62,050 bases of DNA from CAZNHL01 sp964572965 (GCA_964572965.1 CAZNHL010000014.1:1-62050), one strand, 5' to 3'. Positions 34,935-43,393 are shown, counted from the first letter of the stretch. Translations and numbers: made by a program. Notes: generated by a model from the letters alone, not told the origin.

Positions 34935-35617
34935 TTAATTTCAAAATGGAAGCCTTCTTTTGTTAACTTGTTGTATTTCTGTTTGTTAAATGTGAAAAAA
35001 TGTGCGGGTCTTCCGGCGCCGGAAGAAGATATTCTGCTGGTTTCTTCCAGCAGATCATAACTTAATAGTTTTTTTCTGAAATTTCTTCTGTCCAGGGTTT
35101 TTTCTAAAATAGTACTGTATAAGTTTTCCAGGTCTGAAAACAGAAATTCTTTTTCTAAGAGATCGAAGCCTATCGGTTGATATGTGAGCTTGCTTTTTAG
35201 GCGCTCCCGTGCTGTAGATATGATAGAGAGGTGATCAAAGCCTAATTCTGGTATTTGGTTTACAGGAAACCATTTTACATCTTCAGCGTCTGTGTCTGCT
35301 TTTAAAATAAGTTTTTGAGAATTGACTAAGGCAAAATAAGCTACTGATATAACCCTGCCTCGCGGATCTCTGTGAATGTCTCCAAATGTATAGAGCTGTT
35401 CCAGGTAGTTTACATTAACTCCCGTTTCTTCTTTTAACTCTCTGTTTACAGCTTCGGTTAATGTTTCATCATTTTTTACAAATCCTCCCGGCAAAGCCCA
35501 GGTATGCTTCATTTCTCCGAATTTTTGTTTAATCAATAAAACAAAAAGGTTATTGTTTGTATATCCGAAAACAATGGCATCGACTGCTACTTTGATGTTT
35601 TGTAAGCTAGGATTCAT
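34925..35617 (-). CDS. nrtR: NrtR-type Nudix-related transcriptional regulator of NAD metabolism
   Basis: 230 residues. Residues 1-140 are a Nudix domain (WALPGGFVKNDETLTEAVNR then ELKEETGVNV; the Nudix box GX5EX7REXXEEXGU is nearly intact, so hydrolysis may be retained) with ADP-ribose type contacts expected. Residues 145-230 are the winged-helix DNA-binding domain ending SGAGRPAHFFTFNKQKYNKL. NrtR regulators bind ADP-ribose or NAD precursors and repress NAD-salvage genes. Here three matching operators and the prs-nadV pair make the regulon clear. Paralogues in Bacteroidota regulate sugar use instead (AraR type), so the NAD assignment rests on context. Confidence 0.93.
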   Translation of the reverse strand: MNPSLQNIKVAVDAIVFGYTNNNLFVLLIKQKFGEMKHTWALPGGFVKNDETLTEAVNRELKEETGVNVNYLEQLYTFGDIHRDPRGRVISVAYFALVNSQKLILKADTDAEDVKWFPVNQIPELGFDHLSIISTARERLKSKLTYQPIGFDLLEKEFLFSDLENLYSTILEKTLDRRNFRKKLLSYDLLEETSRISSSGAGRPAHFFTFNKQKYNKLTKEGFHFEIKFA

Positions 35618-35618
35618 A

Positions 35619-35641
35619 TTAAGTGTAATAATGACGCATTA
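35619..35641. promoter_or_regulatory. NrtR-like operator 3 (upstream of nrtR)
   Basis: GTGTAATAATGACGC core matches the GTGTATTATTTACGC core of operator 1 at 11 of 15 positions, with TTA ... TTA flanks. It sits immediately before the nrtR start, consistent with autorepression. Confidence 0.6.
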
Positions 35642-35792
35642 TTGCAAAAAGTTAGGTAAAAAAGCCAGTGAAGTAAAGAGAATAAAATCTTTTGTATTGG
35701 TTATTGTCTCAGTTTTGTCTGTATGTGTTTTGTAACAATATTCTATTTTTTTGAGTACTAGTCGATTACCTATTTATTATAAAACCATATTT

Positions 35793-37361
35793 ATGAGAAA
35801 TTTTTCTGAAAATATACCGCCAAGGGGTATATCATATGTAATTATGCAGGTTGTACTTGTATTGCTGGTGATTGTTATTGCCGGTATAGTGATCAATACA
35901 AAAGCACAAACAATCAGTCCCAAACGCGGCATATCCGGTGATCTTAAAAGTAATGCCGATTGCATAGCAGCTGATTCGCTTACGTGGTACTACAACTGGG
36001 CTGACAGGCCGACTGCGAATGTGATTTCCACACATCAGAACTATATAGAGTATTGTCCGATGTTATGGAATGGTTCGTGGAATGCTACAGCGCTTACGAA
36101 TTACCTTGATGCACATCCGGAGGTGAAATACCTGCTTACTTTTAACGAGCCTAACTTTTCTCTTCAGGCAAATATGACACCGGCCGCAGCGGCAGCTATT
36201 TGGCCTCAGGTTGAAACCATTGCCAATAAGTATAAACTAAAGATTGTGAGCCCGGCTATGAGCTATTGCCCGGAAAAGTGCCTGTCAGGATATAACAAGG
36301 TGCATGGTACTAAATGGCTGGATGATTTTTTTACTGCCTGCCCGACCTGTAGGGTAGACCATATTGCCGTTCATGTGTATGATACCTGGTTTTATGGTTT
36401 TAAAGGTGTTGTGGATTTGTATAAAAAATATAACAAACCTTTGTGGATAACAGAGTTCGATTATAGTAATTCTAATTCGTCTGTACAGCATGCTGCTTTA
36501 ATGGTAGATGTACTGGATTATATGGAGAAGGATCCTGATATTTTCCGCTATTCCTGGTTTCTGTCAAGGTCAGACAATGCTACTGCAAGTACAGATTTGT
36601 TTACACAGGCAAGCGGTACTTTAACAGACCTGGGTAAGATATACATGAACATGTCTTCGTATGATAAAAATTACTATCACGGGGTTAATAAGGTGATAGA
36701 AGCTGAACATTATATCAGTAAGAGTGTTACCTATTGTAACTGGAATGGAACAGCTTGTACCTGGCCTTATTCTATTCAGCTGGAGCCTACCAGTGATGTG
36801 TCCGGGAAGCTTGATGCTTACCATTTTGCATCTCCGACTGCCAATGCAAATGATACACTTTTTTATAATGTGGATATTCCCACCGGCCAAAGTTATAGCA
36901 TGGATTTCAGGGTTAATGCATCTGCTGCCAGCACAATTACCGTTCGCACTCATTCCGGCAATACTTTACTGGGGACTACGGCATCGTTAAATACTTCAGG
37001 CGCCTGGGCAACAAAGACACTGGCTAATTTGAATTTTCCTGCGGGAAAGCAAAAGATTTACCTGATAGCAAGTAATGGCGCTTCTTTAAAGCTGAATTGG
37101 TTGCGTATTAACTGTATAAACAATTGTGGTGTGTTAACTGAAGTTGATGATCTATTAGTAGAAAGTACATCGAAACCGGAGGGTTTTACTTATGTTGTAG
37201 TGAATATTGTGGGACAGGTGATGCAGCAAGGGAGTATTTCTGCTGAAAGGGGTATAAGAAAAGATACTTTTAGGCCGGATGGACTAGCTGCCGGTGTTTA
37301 TGTGATAAAGTTTGTATCAGAAAAGGGTACATCCGCAAGAAAGATTGTTGTTCAGGATTAA
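35793..37361 (+). CDS. Secreted glycosidase: GH128-like catalytic domain, CBM, T9SS C-terminal tail
   Basis: 522 residues from ATG 35793 (the longer frame adds no recognisable sequence). Signal segment GISYVIMQVVLVLLVIVIAG, cleaved near NTKAQ. Residues 45-295 are a GH128/Asl1-like TIM barrel: SLTWYYNWADRP, WNGSWNATALTNYLDAHPEV, acid/base Glu in LLTFNEPNFS, AVHVYDTWFYGF and nucleophile Glu in PLWITEFDYS. These are endo-beta-1,3-glucanases. A CBM6/35-like module (VIEAEHYISKSVTYCNWN on) occupies residues 305-445. The last 70 residues, ending GLAAGVYVIKFVSEKGTSAR and KIVVQD, form a type IX secretion tail (T9SS type A). So the enzyme is exported by T9SS and likely acts on fungal or algal beta-glucan. 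Confidence 0.9.
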   Translation: MRNFSENIPPRGISYVIMQVVLVLLVIVIAGIVINTKAQTISPKRGISGDLKSNADCIAADSLTWYYNWADRPTANVISTHQNYIEYCPMLWNGSWNATALTNYLDAHPEVKYLLTFNEPNFSLQANMTPAAAAAIWPQVETIANKYKLKIVSPAMSYCPEKCLSGYNKVHGTKWLDDFFTACPTCRVDHIAVHVYDTWFYGFKGVVDLYKKYNKPLWITEFDYSNSNSSVQHAALMVDVLDYMEKDPDIFRYSWFLSRSDNATASTDLFTQASGTLTDLGKIYMNMSSYDKNYYHGVNKVIEAEHYISKSVTYCNWNGTACTWPYSIQLEPTSDVSGKLDAYHFASPTANANDTLFYNVDIPTGQSYSMDFRVNASAASTITVRTHSGNTLLGTTASLNTSGAWATKTLANLNFPAGKQKIYLIASNGASLKLNWLRINCINNCGVLTEVDDLLVESTSKPEGFTYVVVNIVGQVMQQGSISAERGIRKDTFRPDGLAAGVYVIKFVSEKGTSARKIVVQD

Positions 37362-37461
37362 AGCGGATGTTTTTGCTGAAATCAAACCTCCAAACCTGGC
37401 TTCGTTTTCGTGTACTTTGAAAAAACTGATGGAGCACAGGCCTTGCTAAAACAGTAAGAAA

Positions 37462-37851
37462 TCACTTCTTTTTTATGAATTGATGAAGCCACGCAATAGC
37501 TTCTTCTTTATTTGTGAAAATCTGAGAAGGTGTTTTCGGCTGATTCACATCCAGAAAAAGCTTTCCTGCAAATTTTGCAATGGGACTTCGTGAATAGATA
37601 GCTCCTGCAGAAATAAATCTGGTAGCTTCTTCTCCTGCAAAATACTCCCTTGCTTCCATATCAATAGAGAGTAAATTACTTACATCAACAAAAAGAGGAT
37701 ATGTTTTTTTATTGCATATTTTTAATCTCTCTCTGACCAGCAGCTTTGCTATTTCTAGATTTATAACTAGATCCGGTTTGTAAACAGAATGCATAATACC
37801 ATCCTCTATATGTATTGCTACATATTCATTATTAACAGTTGCGTTTTCCAT
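37462..37851 (-). CDS. Small DUF7793/STAS-SEC14-like protein (copy 1)
   Basis: 129 residues. Short beta-alpha protein: YVAIHIEDGIMHSVYKPDLV, INLEIAKLLVRERLKICNKK, YPLFVDVSNLLSIDMEAREY, and FLDVNQPKTPSQIFTNKEEA with the terminal helix IAWLHQFIKKK. The layout (strand, helix, VDVSNL strand, helix, FTNKEEAIxWL) is that of the SpoIIAA/STAS-like DUF7793 proteins found in multiple copies in Bacteroidota. Aligns with the next gene across its whole length. Possible anti-anti-sigma or sensor role is inference. Confidence 0.75.
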   Translation of the reverse strand: MENATVNNEYVAIHIEDGIMHSVYKPDLVINLEIAKLLVRERLKICNKKTYPLFVDVSNLLSIDMEAREYFAGEEATRFISAGAIYSRSPIAKFAGKLFLDVNQPKTPSQIFTNKEEAIAWLHQFIKKK

Positions 37852-37988
37852 TAGCTGCCTGTTTTAAGAAATTTATTTATTGTTAATAATCCCGAAAGGG
37901 ATAAAAAATAACCATTTAAGGCCTGAAATTTTGCTGATTACGTTATGAGATTTTAATGTCCGAATCAGTTATTTTTTATTAAAACAGA

Positions 37989-38378
37989 TTAGTTAAAATA
38001 CTTAAATTGTTCTAACCATTCCAGCGCTTTTTCTTTGTTTGTAAATACTCTGGCCGGAAGGCGTGGTTTGTCAATTTTTAAATAAAGATTCATTAATAAT
38101 TTTTGAAGTTCATTATTAATAATCATTGCACCGGCACATAAATATTTTTCTGCTTCCGGTGTTGCCAGATAAGAACGAGTGGCATTATCTGATGAAACCA
38201 GGTTTCTCAGATCAATTAAAATTGGGCTTGTTTGCCCGTTAGAAACTTTAATTCTGTCTTCAACAAGTTGCTTTATATTGGCAATATTTAATACACAACC
38301 GGGCTTATAAAGAATATGCACAATACCGTTTTCAAACCATATTTCAGCAAATTCATTTTCCTGGTATCTCTCTTTCAT
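37989..38378 (-). CDS. Small DUF7793/STAS-SEC14-like protein (copy 2)
   Basis: 129 residues, the same length as copy 1 and matching it in order: FAEIWFENGIVHILYKPGCV, LNIANIKQLVEDRIKVSNGQ, SPILIDLRNLVSSDNATRSY, YLATPEAEKYLCAG, KPRLPARVFTNKEKALEWLE. Shared motifs are V/I-H-x-x-YKP, I-x-x-L-V-x-x-R-x-K-x-x-N, and P-x-x-x-x-FTNKE-A-x-x-WL. The genes are in tandem on the minus strand, 137 bp apart, suggesting duplication. Absence of a signal peptide points to the cytosol. Confidence 0.75.
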   Translation of the reverse strand: MKERYQENEFAEIWFENGIVHILYKPGCVLNIANIKQLVEDRIKVSNGQTSPILIDLRNLVSSDNATRSYLATPEAEKYLCAGAMIINNELQKLLMNLYLKIDKPRLPARVFTNKEKALEWLEQFKYFN

Positions 38379-38476
38379 AAATTAATGATAATAAAAATGA
38401 CATATATGGCTTTATTGCCGTAACAGTCAGGAATGGAAAGTTACAATAATTATCAACCGCTTAATTTAAACAAAAA

Positions 38477-40942
38477 ATGGCTACAAAAACAAAAACAGCA
38501 AGTGTCGTTGATACCATCAACGATATGATTGAGTTCGGTAGAGAGCGAAATGTGCTCCATCTTTACGCTGAAGATGAATCCTACAATGGCCGAACAATCA
38601 GGATTAATGGAAAAGAACATCTTCATTTTGGTTCGTGCAGCTATTTGGGACTGGATGTTGATGAGCGTATCAAGGAAGGGGCTATTGATGCCATCAGGAA
38701 ATATGGTATTCATTCATCTTCTTCACGCACTTACATTTCTTCAACCCCTCATACTGAGTATGAACAGCTATTACGGGAATTGTTTGGGGCACCGGTTATT
38801 CTGACAACAACAACTTCTTTAGGCCATCATGCGGTAATTCCGATAGTGGTTGAAGAGGGGAGTGCAATTATTCTTGATCAGCAGGTTCATGCCAGTGTTC
38901 AGGAAGCAGCTTCACGGATGGAAAACCGAGGAGTTTACCTTACCAAAGTAAGGCATAGTAATATGGAGGAACTGGAAGCAAAAATTGTTGAGCTGATAGT
39001 GAAATATGACAAGGTGTGGTACATGATTGATGGGATTTATTCTATGTATGGCGATTATCCGCCATTGGAAAAAATTGTTGAACTCATGGATAAGTATAAG
39101 CAATTTCATTTGTATGTTGATGATTCCCACGGAATGAGCATCGCCGGAAAGCATGGGCGTGGCGTTGTATTAGATCAAATAGATTTGCACAAGAAGATGA
39201 TTCTCGCAACTTCTATGAACAAAGGTTTTGCGGCTGGCGGTGGTGGTGTTTTTGTGTTTCCAGACGAGGAAATTTGTAAAAAAGTAATGAACTGTGGAGG
39301 TCCACTGATCTTTTCCGGGCCCATTGCAAATGCAACTATCGGAGCAGGTATTGCTTCAGCAAAAATTCATCTTTCTGATGAAATTACCGTGCGCCAGAAA
39401 GAACTGAAAGAAAAGCTGTATTACTGCCATGATTTGCTTTTGAAGTATAACCTTCCTGTAGTATCTAACCGTGATGCTCCAATTAATTTTGTCGGTTGCG
39501 GGCTTACAAAAGTAGGAGTTAATATGGTGAAGAGAATGATGAACGATGGGTTCTTTGTTAACCTCGCCATGTTTCCTGCTGTCCCTGATATTTGTACCGG
39601 AGTCCGGTTTACAATTACTCTTCATCATACAAAGGATGATATTGACAGGCTTGTAGCGCGGTTAGCTTATCATTTACCCAAAGCGCTTCTGGAAGAGGGA
39701 AGAACTTTTGCAGATTTGCAGCGCGCATTCAGGAAAGTGGCTACGTTTAAAGAGTTGCCGGAAGAAACAACGCAGCAGGTTGACGTTTCCAATAATAACT
39801 ATACTCTGCAGCATGAAACCACAATCCAGAATGTTGATAAGGGTTTATGGAATCGTTTGATTGGAAGCAAGGGGGTAAATGACTGGGATCAAATGAGGTT
39901 TTTTGAGGAAACTTTTTCAGCTCATGAGCAGCCGCAGAATAATTGGGCATTTCATTATTACATCATCCGTGATCATGAAAATGTACCTGTTTTGGTAACT
40001 TACTTTACTGCAACTCTGGCCAAAGATGATATGTTTTCGCCTGCCGATGTTTCAAAGCAGATAGATGAAGAACGGAAGAAGAACCCTTATTACCTTAGTT
40101 CTACCATTTTTACAATGGGGTGCTTATTGTCAATAGGTGATCATCTTTATATTGACCGCACTCGTGAAGATTGGAAAAAGGTGATGAGCTTACTGCTTGA
40201 TGAAGTATGGAAAGAACAAGACCGGCAGAAAGCCAATACCCTAAGTCTTCGTGATTTTGATGCTGATGATCAGGAAATGCGGGAATTCTTTTTAGATCAA
40301 AGTTTTATTAGAGTGGATATACCTGACGGGCATATCATTGATAAGCTTGAATGGAAAAATGTAAATCAGTTTTTAAATCAGTTTACAAATGATAATCGGA
40401 AATATATAAAAAAGAAAGCGTTGGAATTTGAAGAACGTTATGAGATTAAGGTAGTAGATAATGTTTCTGAAAGGGAACTGGATTATTATTATCAACTCTA
40501 TAAAAACGTGAGCGATAAAAATTATGAAATATCAGTTTTTGATATAAGCCGGAAATTCTTTGAAAATATATTTACTCATCCTCAATGGGAGTTGCTGGAG
40601 CTCAAGTTAAAGCCGGAGTTTGATAAACGCCCTGAACGAGAAGCGGTTGCCATAGTAATCAGTTATAAAACAAAGGATAACTATTGTAGTTTGGTTGCCG
40701 GAATGGATTATGATTTCGCAGAAGAAAACAGAGTATATCCACAAACCTTATGGCAGGCTATTAAAAGGGCAAATCAGCTTGGATTAAAGACGATTAATCT
40801 GGGCTATACTGCATCGCAAAACAAGCGGAAGTTTGGAGCAAAAGTAATCCAGAATGTTGCTTACGTTCAAATGAGAGACAGCTTTAATGCGCAGCTGATT
40901 TCATTAATAGCAAATAAGGGATTAGTAAGTGCTAAAAAGTAA
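38477..40942 (+). CDS. PLP-dependent alpha-oxoamine-synthase-like enzyme fused to a GNAT-like acyltransferase
   Basis: 821 residues, roughly twice a normal alpha-oxoamine synthase (390-420). N-terminal domain (1-410): HLHFGSCSYLGLDVDERIKE and YGIHSSSSRTYISSTPHTEY (KBL/SPT/BioF hallmark GSCSYLGL), Asp/His pair YVDDSHGMSIAGKHGRGV, and PLP Lys in ILATSMNKGFAAGGGGVFVF at about residue 247. The region from 435 to 640 is unfamiliar. C-terminal 180 residues resemble GNAT/FemAB-type acyltransferases: YYQLYKNVSDKNYEISVFDI, LVAGMDYDFAEENRVYPQTLW, and LGLKTINLGYTASQNKRKFG. These proteins could make an acyl-amino ketone and then acylate or transfer it (lipid-like product). Start ATG is clear. Flanked by divergent DUF7793-like genes and a convergent kinase. 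Confidence 0.85.
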   Translation: MATKTKTASVVDTINDMIEFGRERNVLHLYAEDESYNGRTIRINGKEHLHFGSCSYLGLDVDERIKEGAIDAIRKYGIHSSSSRTYISSTPHTEYEQLLRELFGAPVILTTTTSLGHHAVIPIVVEEGSAIILDQQVHASVQEAASRMENRGVYLTKVRHSNMEELEAKIVELIVKYDKVWYMIDGIYSMYGDYPPLEKIVELMDKYKQFHLYVDDSHGMSIAGKHGRGVVLDQIDLHKKMILATSMNKGFAAGGGGVFVFPDEEICKKVMNCGGPLIFSGPIANATIGAGIASAKIHLSDEITVRQKELKEKLYYCHDLLLKYNLPVVSNRDAPINFVGCGLTKVGVNMVKRMMNDGFFVNLAMFPAVPDICTGVRFTITLHHTKDDIDRLVARLAYHLPKALLEEGRTFADLQRAFRKVATFKELPEETTQQVDVSNNNYTLQHETTIQNVDKGLWNRLIGSKGVNDWDQMRFFEETFSAHEQPQNNWAFHYYIIRDHENVPVLVTYFTATLAKDDMFSPADVSKQIDEERKKNPYYLSSTIFTMGCLLSIGDHLYIDRTREDWKKVMSLLLDEVWKEQDRQKANTLSLRDFDADDQEMREFFLDQSFIRVDIPDGHIIDKLEWKNVNQFLNQFTNDNRKYIKKKALEFEERYEIKVVDNVSERELDYYYQLYKNVSDKNYEISVFDISRKFFENIFTHPQWELLELKLKPEFDKRPEREAVAIVISYKTKDNYCSLVAGMDYDFAEENRVYPQTLWQAIKRANQLGLKTINLGYTASQNKRKFGAKVIQNVAYVQMRDSFNAQLISLIANKGLVSAKK

Positions 40943-40956
40943 GTAGAGAGAAAGTT

Positions 40957-40985
40957 AAACAGGTGTAGCAAAGCTACACCTGTTT
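40957..40985. terminator. Bidirectional terminator
   Basis: AAACAGGTGTAGC / GCTACACCTGTTT, 13-bp stem, loop AAA, then more T. Shared with the convergent kinase gene. Confidence 0.9.
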
Positions 40986-40987
40986 TT

Positions 40988-42496
40988 TTATTTAGAAGCG
41001 TAGGGGATAGATATACTAAAAGTAGTGCCTTGCCCTAATACACTTTGTACTTCTATGGAGCCATTAAGTCGTTCAACACTTTCTTTTATCAGGTACAGGC
41101 CTATACCATGGCCTTCATTTTTTTCAGAAACCTGAAAAGATTTGTCAAATAATCTTAATCTGTCGGCTTCTTTTATACCGATTCCATTATCCGTTATTTT
41201 TACTAATAACTCATCTTTTGAAGAGTTACGAACTGAAATGCCGACAAAAGGTGCTGTTTTGCCTCTGTATTTGATTGCATTTGAAATTAAGTTTTGGAAA
41301 ATTGAGTGCAATAACTTTGGATTTGCATAAAAATTATTGTCATATGCAATATCAATATCAAATTGCATTTCATTAAATCCTTCATTTAGCCTGAGTGAGT
41401 CCAGAATTTGGTGGACTTTTTTTGAAATATCTACTAAAACAAAGTCAGCAAAATTGTTACTTCCGGTGTTGATAGCATTCAGAGAATCTGTAGTGTCCGC
41501 TTTTATTTTTTCTGCACTATTAACAATGACTTGAACTAGTTTTATACCATCGTGGTCATCGTCATTAATTTGATAACTCAAAACAGTTGCGGCGCCTATA
41601 ATAGTATTCAACGGCGCTACTTTATCATGAAGTTCCTGTGTTAAGTTAAATTCTTTTTCGGCAACATTCTGAGGTTTGTCATCAATAGAAATAGAGTAAA
41701 CAATTTCTTCAATTTCAGTGTGGTCGTTGTACGATTTTGGAATAGTAAGTAAGGCTGGGGTTATTTTTTTGTCCTGGCCGGGAATAATCAAATTTACAGG
41801 CCTGTTTGTTAGTTGCTTATCAGCAGCGTATTCTTTACTGATTTGTTCATGTTCTTCCAGTAATAGATAAATAGATTTACTTAAATATTCATTCTTTTTC
41901 AATCCTAAGAGTTTTTCTCCTGAATCGTTCACAAAACGAATAACTCCGTTTTTATCTGTAACAATCATTATTGTGTCAGGCATAGAAGAAAGCATTGTAT
42001 TAACAGCCTTCATAGATACAACAGACGTTTCCATTTTTTCTACCAGTATGTTTAAGCACATTACTGCATAGTTAAATAGATTTCTTTTGTCTTTAGAGAT
42101 TTCAAACAGGGGGACACGTTTTGAAAAATCCAATTGTGAAGCTGCGGCAATTACATCTTCTATACTGTCAAAAAAACTGCTGAATGTGTTTTCACGAGCT
42201 TTTAAAAACACAATCCGTTCAAGAAGAGAGTATAATTCATCATCTGACGGATCCCATAGCTCCTCCTTTTGGTTAAGAACTTCATAAACCTGCTCCATCA
42301 GGGTTTTCATTTGAGTTCTATAGACTTCTTCTATACCTGTTAAGCCATTCTGTTCTAAAACGTCACGGTTTTCCAAGTCTTTATCCTTTAAGGCTGTGTC
42401 CATTTGTTTTACTAAATCAGTAGAAACAGTATCAAGAATACTGAAAATAACATTTTCAGATTTTTTTTGTTCACTATTATCCTTTGATGTTGCCAT
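40988..42496 (-). CDS. Soluble PAS-domain sensor histidine kinase
   Basis: 502 residues without membrane helices. Residues 1-150 are helical and unrecognised; a PAS domain covers about 165-270 (AVNTMLSSMPDTIMIVTDKN, GVIRFVNDSGEKLLGLK). Atypical dimerisation box with the phosphoacceptor His in FNLTQELHDKVAPLNTIIGA (about 290), the QELHDxVxPLN form of the HisKA_3-like/CheA-unlike group. HATPase: N box LISNAIKYRGK, G1 ITDNGIGIKEADRLRLFDKS, G2 GHGIGLYLIKESVERLNGSI. No receiver or partner regulator next to it. Signal and output unknown. The upstream region holds two 11-bp direct repeats (42624, 42640). Confidence 0.9.
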   Translation of the reverse strand: MATSKDNSEQKKSENVIFSILDTVSTDLVKQMDTALKDKDLENRDVLEQNGLTGIEEVYRTQMKTLMEQVYEVLNQKEELWDPSDDELYSLLERIVFLKARENTFSSFFDSIEDVIAAASQLDFSKRVPLFEISKDKRNLFNYAVMCLNILVEKMETSVVSMKAVNTMLSSMPDTIMIVTDKNGVIRFVNDSGEKLLGLKKNEYLSKSIYLLLEEHEQISKEYAADKQLTNRPVNLIIPGQDKKITPALLTIPKSYNDHTEIEEIVYSISIDDKPQNVAEKEFNLTQELHDKVAPLNTIIGAATVLSYQINDDDHDGIKLVQVIVNSAEKIKADTTDSLNAINTGSNNFADFVLVDISKKVHQILDSLRLNEGFNEMQFDIDIAYDNNFYANPKLLHSIFQNLISNAIKYRGKTAPFVGISVRNSSKDELLVKITDNGIGIKEADRLRLFDKSFQVSEKNEGHGIGLYLIKESVERLNGSIEVQSVLGQGTTFSISIPYASK

Positions 42497-42695
42497 TGGA
42501 GTTTTTTTTCAGAAGAATCTACAAGCTTTATTATGATTTCTGAAATAGCTGTGATGTTTTTGAGATCATGTTATTTCAGCGAGTAAACATTGCTGTTTGC
42601 AGGATGCCCTGCTATTACATTTACTTAAGTACGTAAAGTCTTAAGTACGTGGTTTTATGTATCAAAGATATATTATTAGCGATTGTTTACTAGTA

Positions 42696-42742
42696 ACAAA
42701 ATCGGTTCAAATATTACAATGTAATATTTGAACCGATTTTGT
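42696..42742. repeat. 23-bp perfect inverted repeat with 1-nt centre
   Basis: Arms 42696-42718 and 42720-42742 are exact complements starting ACAAAATCGGTTCAAATATT. No gene ends next to it on either strand. Confidence 0.9.
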
Positions 42743-43008
42743 CTGTATGGTGATGTTTGTGTGTGGAGGCAAATAAAGTAGATTATTTTGTCGCTAAGTC
42801 TGTTTTATGCATTGTAGGGGCATATTTATGAAAAAGAAGATTACACAATCAGATAGACTAAACAGGCTTTTGTTTTGCTTTTTTAAATGAAAAAAATAAA
42901 AAGCTTACATCAGGAAAAGGGGGGATTTTATTTTTTGTTTTCTACAAAAACATATTCATTTACTCCTGACTTTTGTAATTGATCCTAATATAGGTGAAGG
43001 AGAGTGTC

Positions 43009-43056
43009 GTTAACTAAAAACCCCACAAATTAGAATTTGTGGGGTTTTTAGTTAAC
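43009..43056. terminator. Terminator of tRNA-Glu (23-bp inverted repeat)
   Basis: Arms 43009-43031 and 43034-43056, with core AAAAACCCCACAAATT and its complement; inner AATT bases would form the loop. Located 37 bp beyond the tRNA 3' end on the minus strand, with a T run after the stem. Confidence 0.85.
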
Positions 43057-43092
43057 GTGCTTTGGTACAGTTCCCTGTAGAAAAGCTTTGAG

Positions 43093-43164
43093 TAGTCGGT
43101 ACGGGAATCGAACCCGTGTTTCGTCCGTGAAAGGGACGCGTCCTAACCCCTAGACGAACCGACC
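43093..43164 (-). tRNA. tRNA-Glu (UUC)
   Basis: 72 nt on the minus strand. Acceptor stem GGTCGGT pairs with ACCGACT (one G-U at position 1), discriminator A, no encoded CCA. Anticodon loop CTTTCAC inside CGTCC/GGACG gives anticodon UUC. T-loop GGGTTCGATTCCC is standard. A promoter of the local type lies about 100 nt upstream (43262-43292) and a hairpin terminator follows. Confidence 0.97.
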
Positions 43165-43261
43165 GGGCATAGGTCTTAGATTTTTGGTAGTGCAAAGAAC
43201 GAAATTATCGAACTTTAATAATGCTGTGTTAAAATCTTCTTCCGATAATTTTAACGTGGTG

Positions 43262-43292
43262 CAAAGGTATGAATTATCGAACCATTTTGCAA
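43262..43292 (-). promoter_or_regulatory. tRNA-Glu promoter
   Basis: On the minus strand TTG, 20 nt, TACCTTTG: a full match to the Bacteroidota pattern. A partial duplicate of the -7 module (GTGCAAAG ... ATTATCGAAC on the plus strand) occurs 69 bp nearer the tRNA, at 43190. Confidence 0.7.
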
Positions 43293-43393
43293 GTGATATG
43301 GGTAAAATAATTACTTATTTACCGGCTTTATTAAAGGATTTGAAGGGTATTGGTTTATTAATCAGCTAGATATTTATATTATATGGATCTCAT

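Larger units (their letters stand above)
42497..43092. other. Intergenic region between the kinase and tRNA-Glu
   Basis: 596 bp. Contains the direct repeat pair CTTAAGTACGT (42624-42634 and 42640-42650), the 47-nt inverted repeat at 42696-42742, the hairpin at 43009-43056, and two tiny overlapping ATG frames (20 and 31 codons; the second 42887-42982) that I do not regard as genes. Confidence 0.5.

Noticed and set aside
40988..42496. Possibility that the soluble kinase is part of the PIN cassette
   Set aside because: It is transcribed in the opposite direction, separated by 1.2 kb and a tRNA, and has a normal base composition for the core genome.
42887..42982. Two tiny overlapping ORFs (20 and 31 codons) between the kinase and tRNA-Glu
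   Set aside because: Too short and AT-driven, with no conserved feature; kept only as a note in the intergenic entry.
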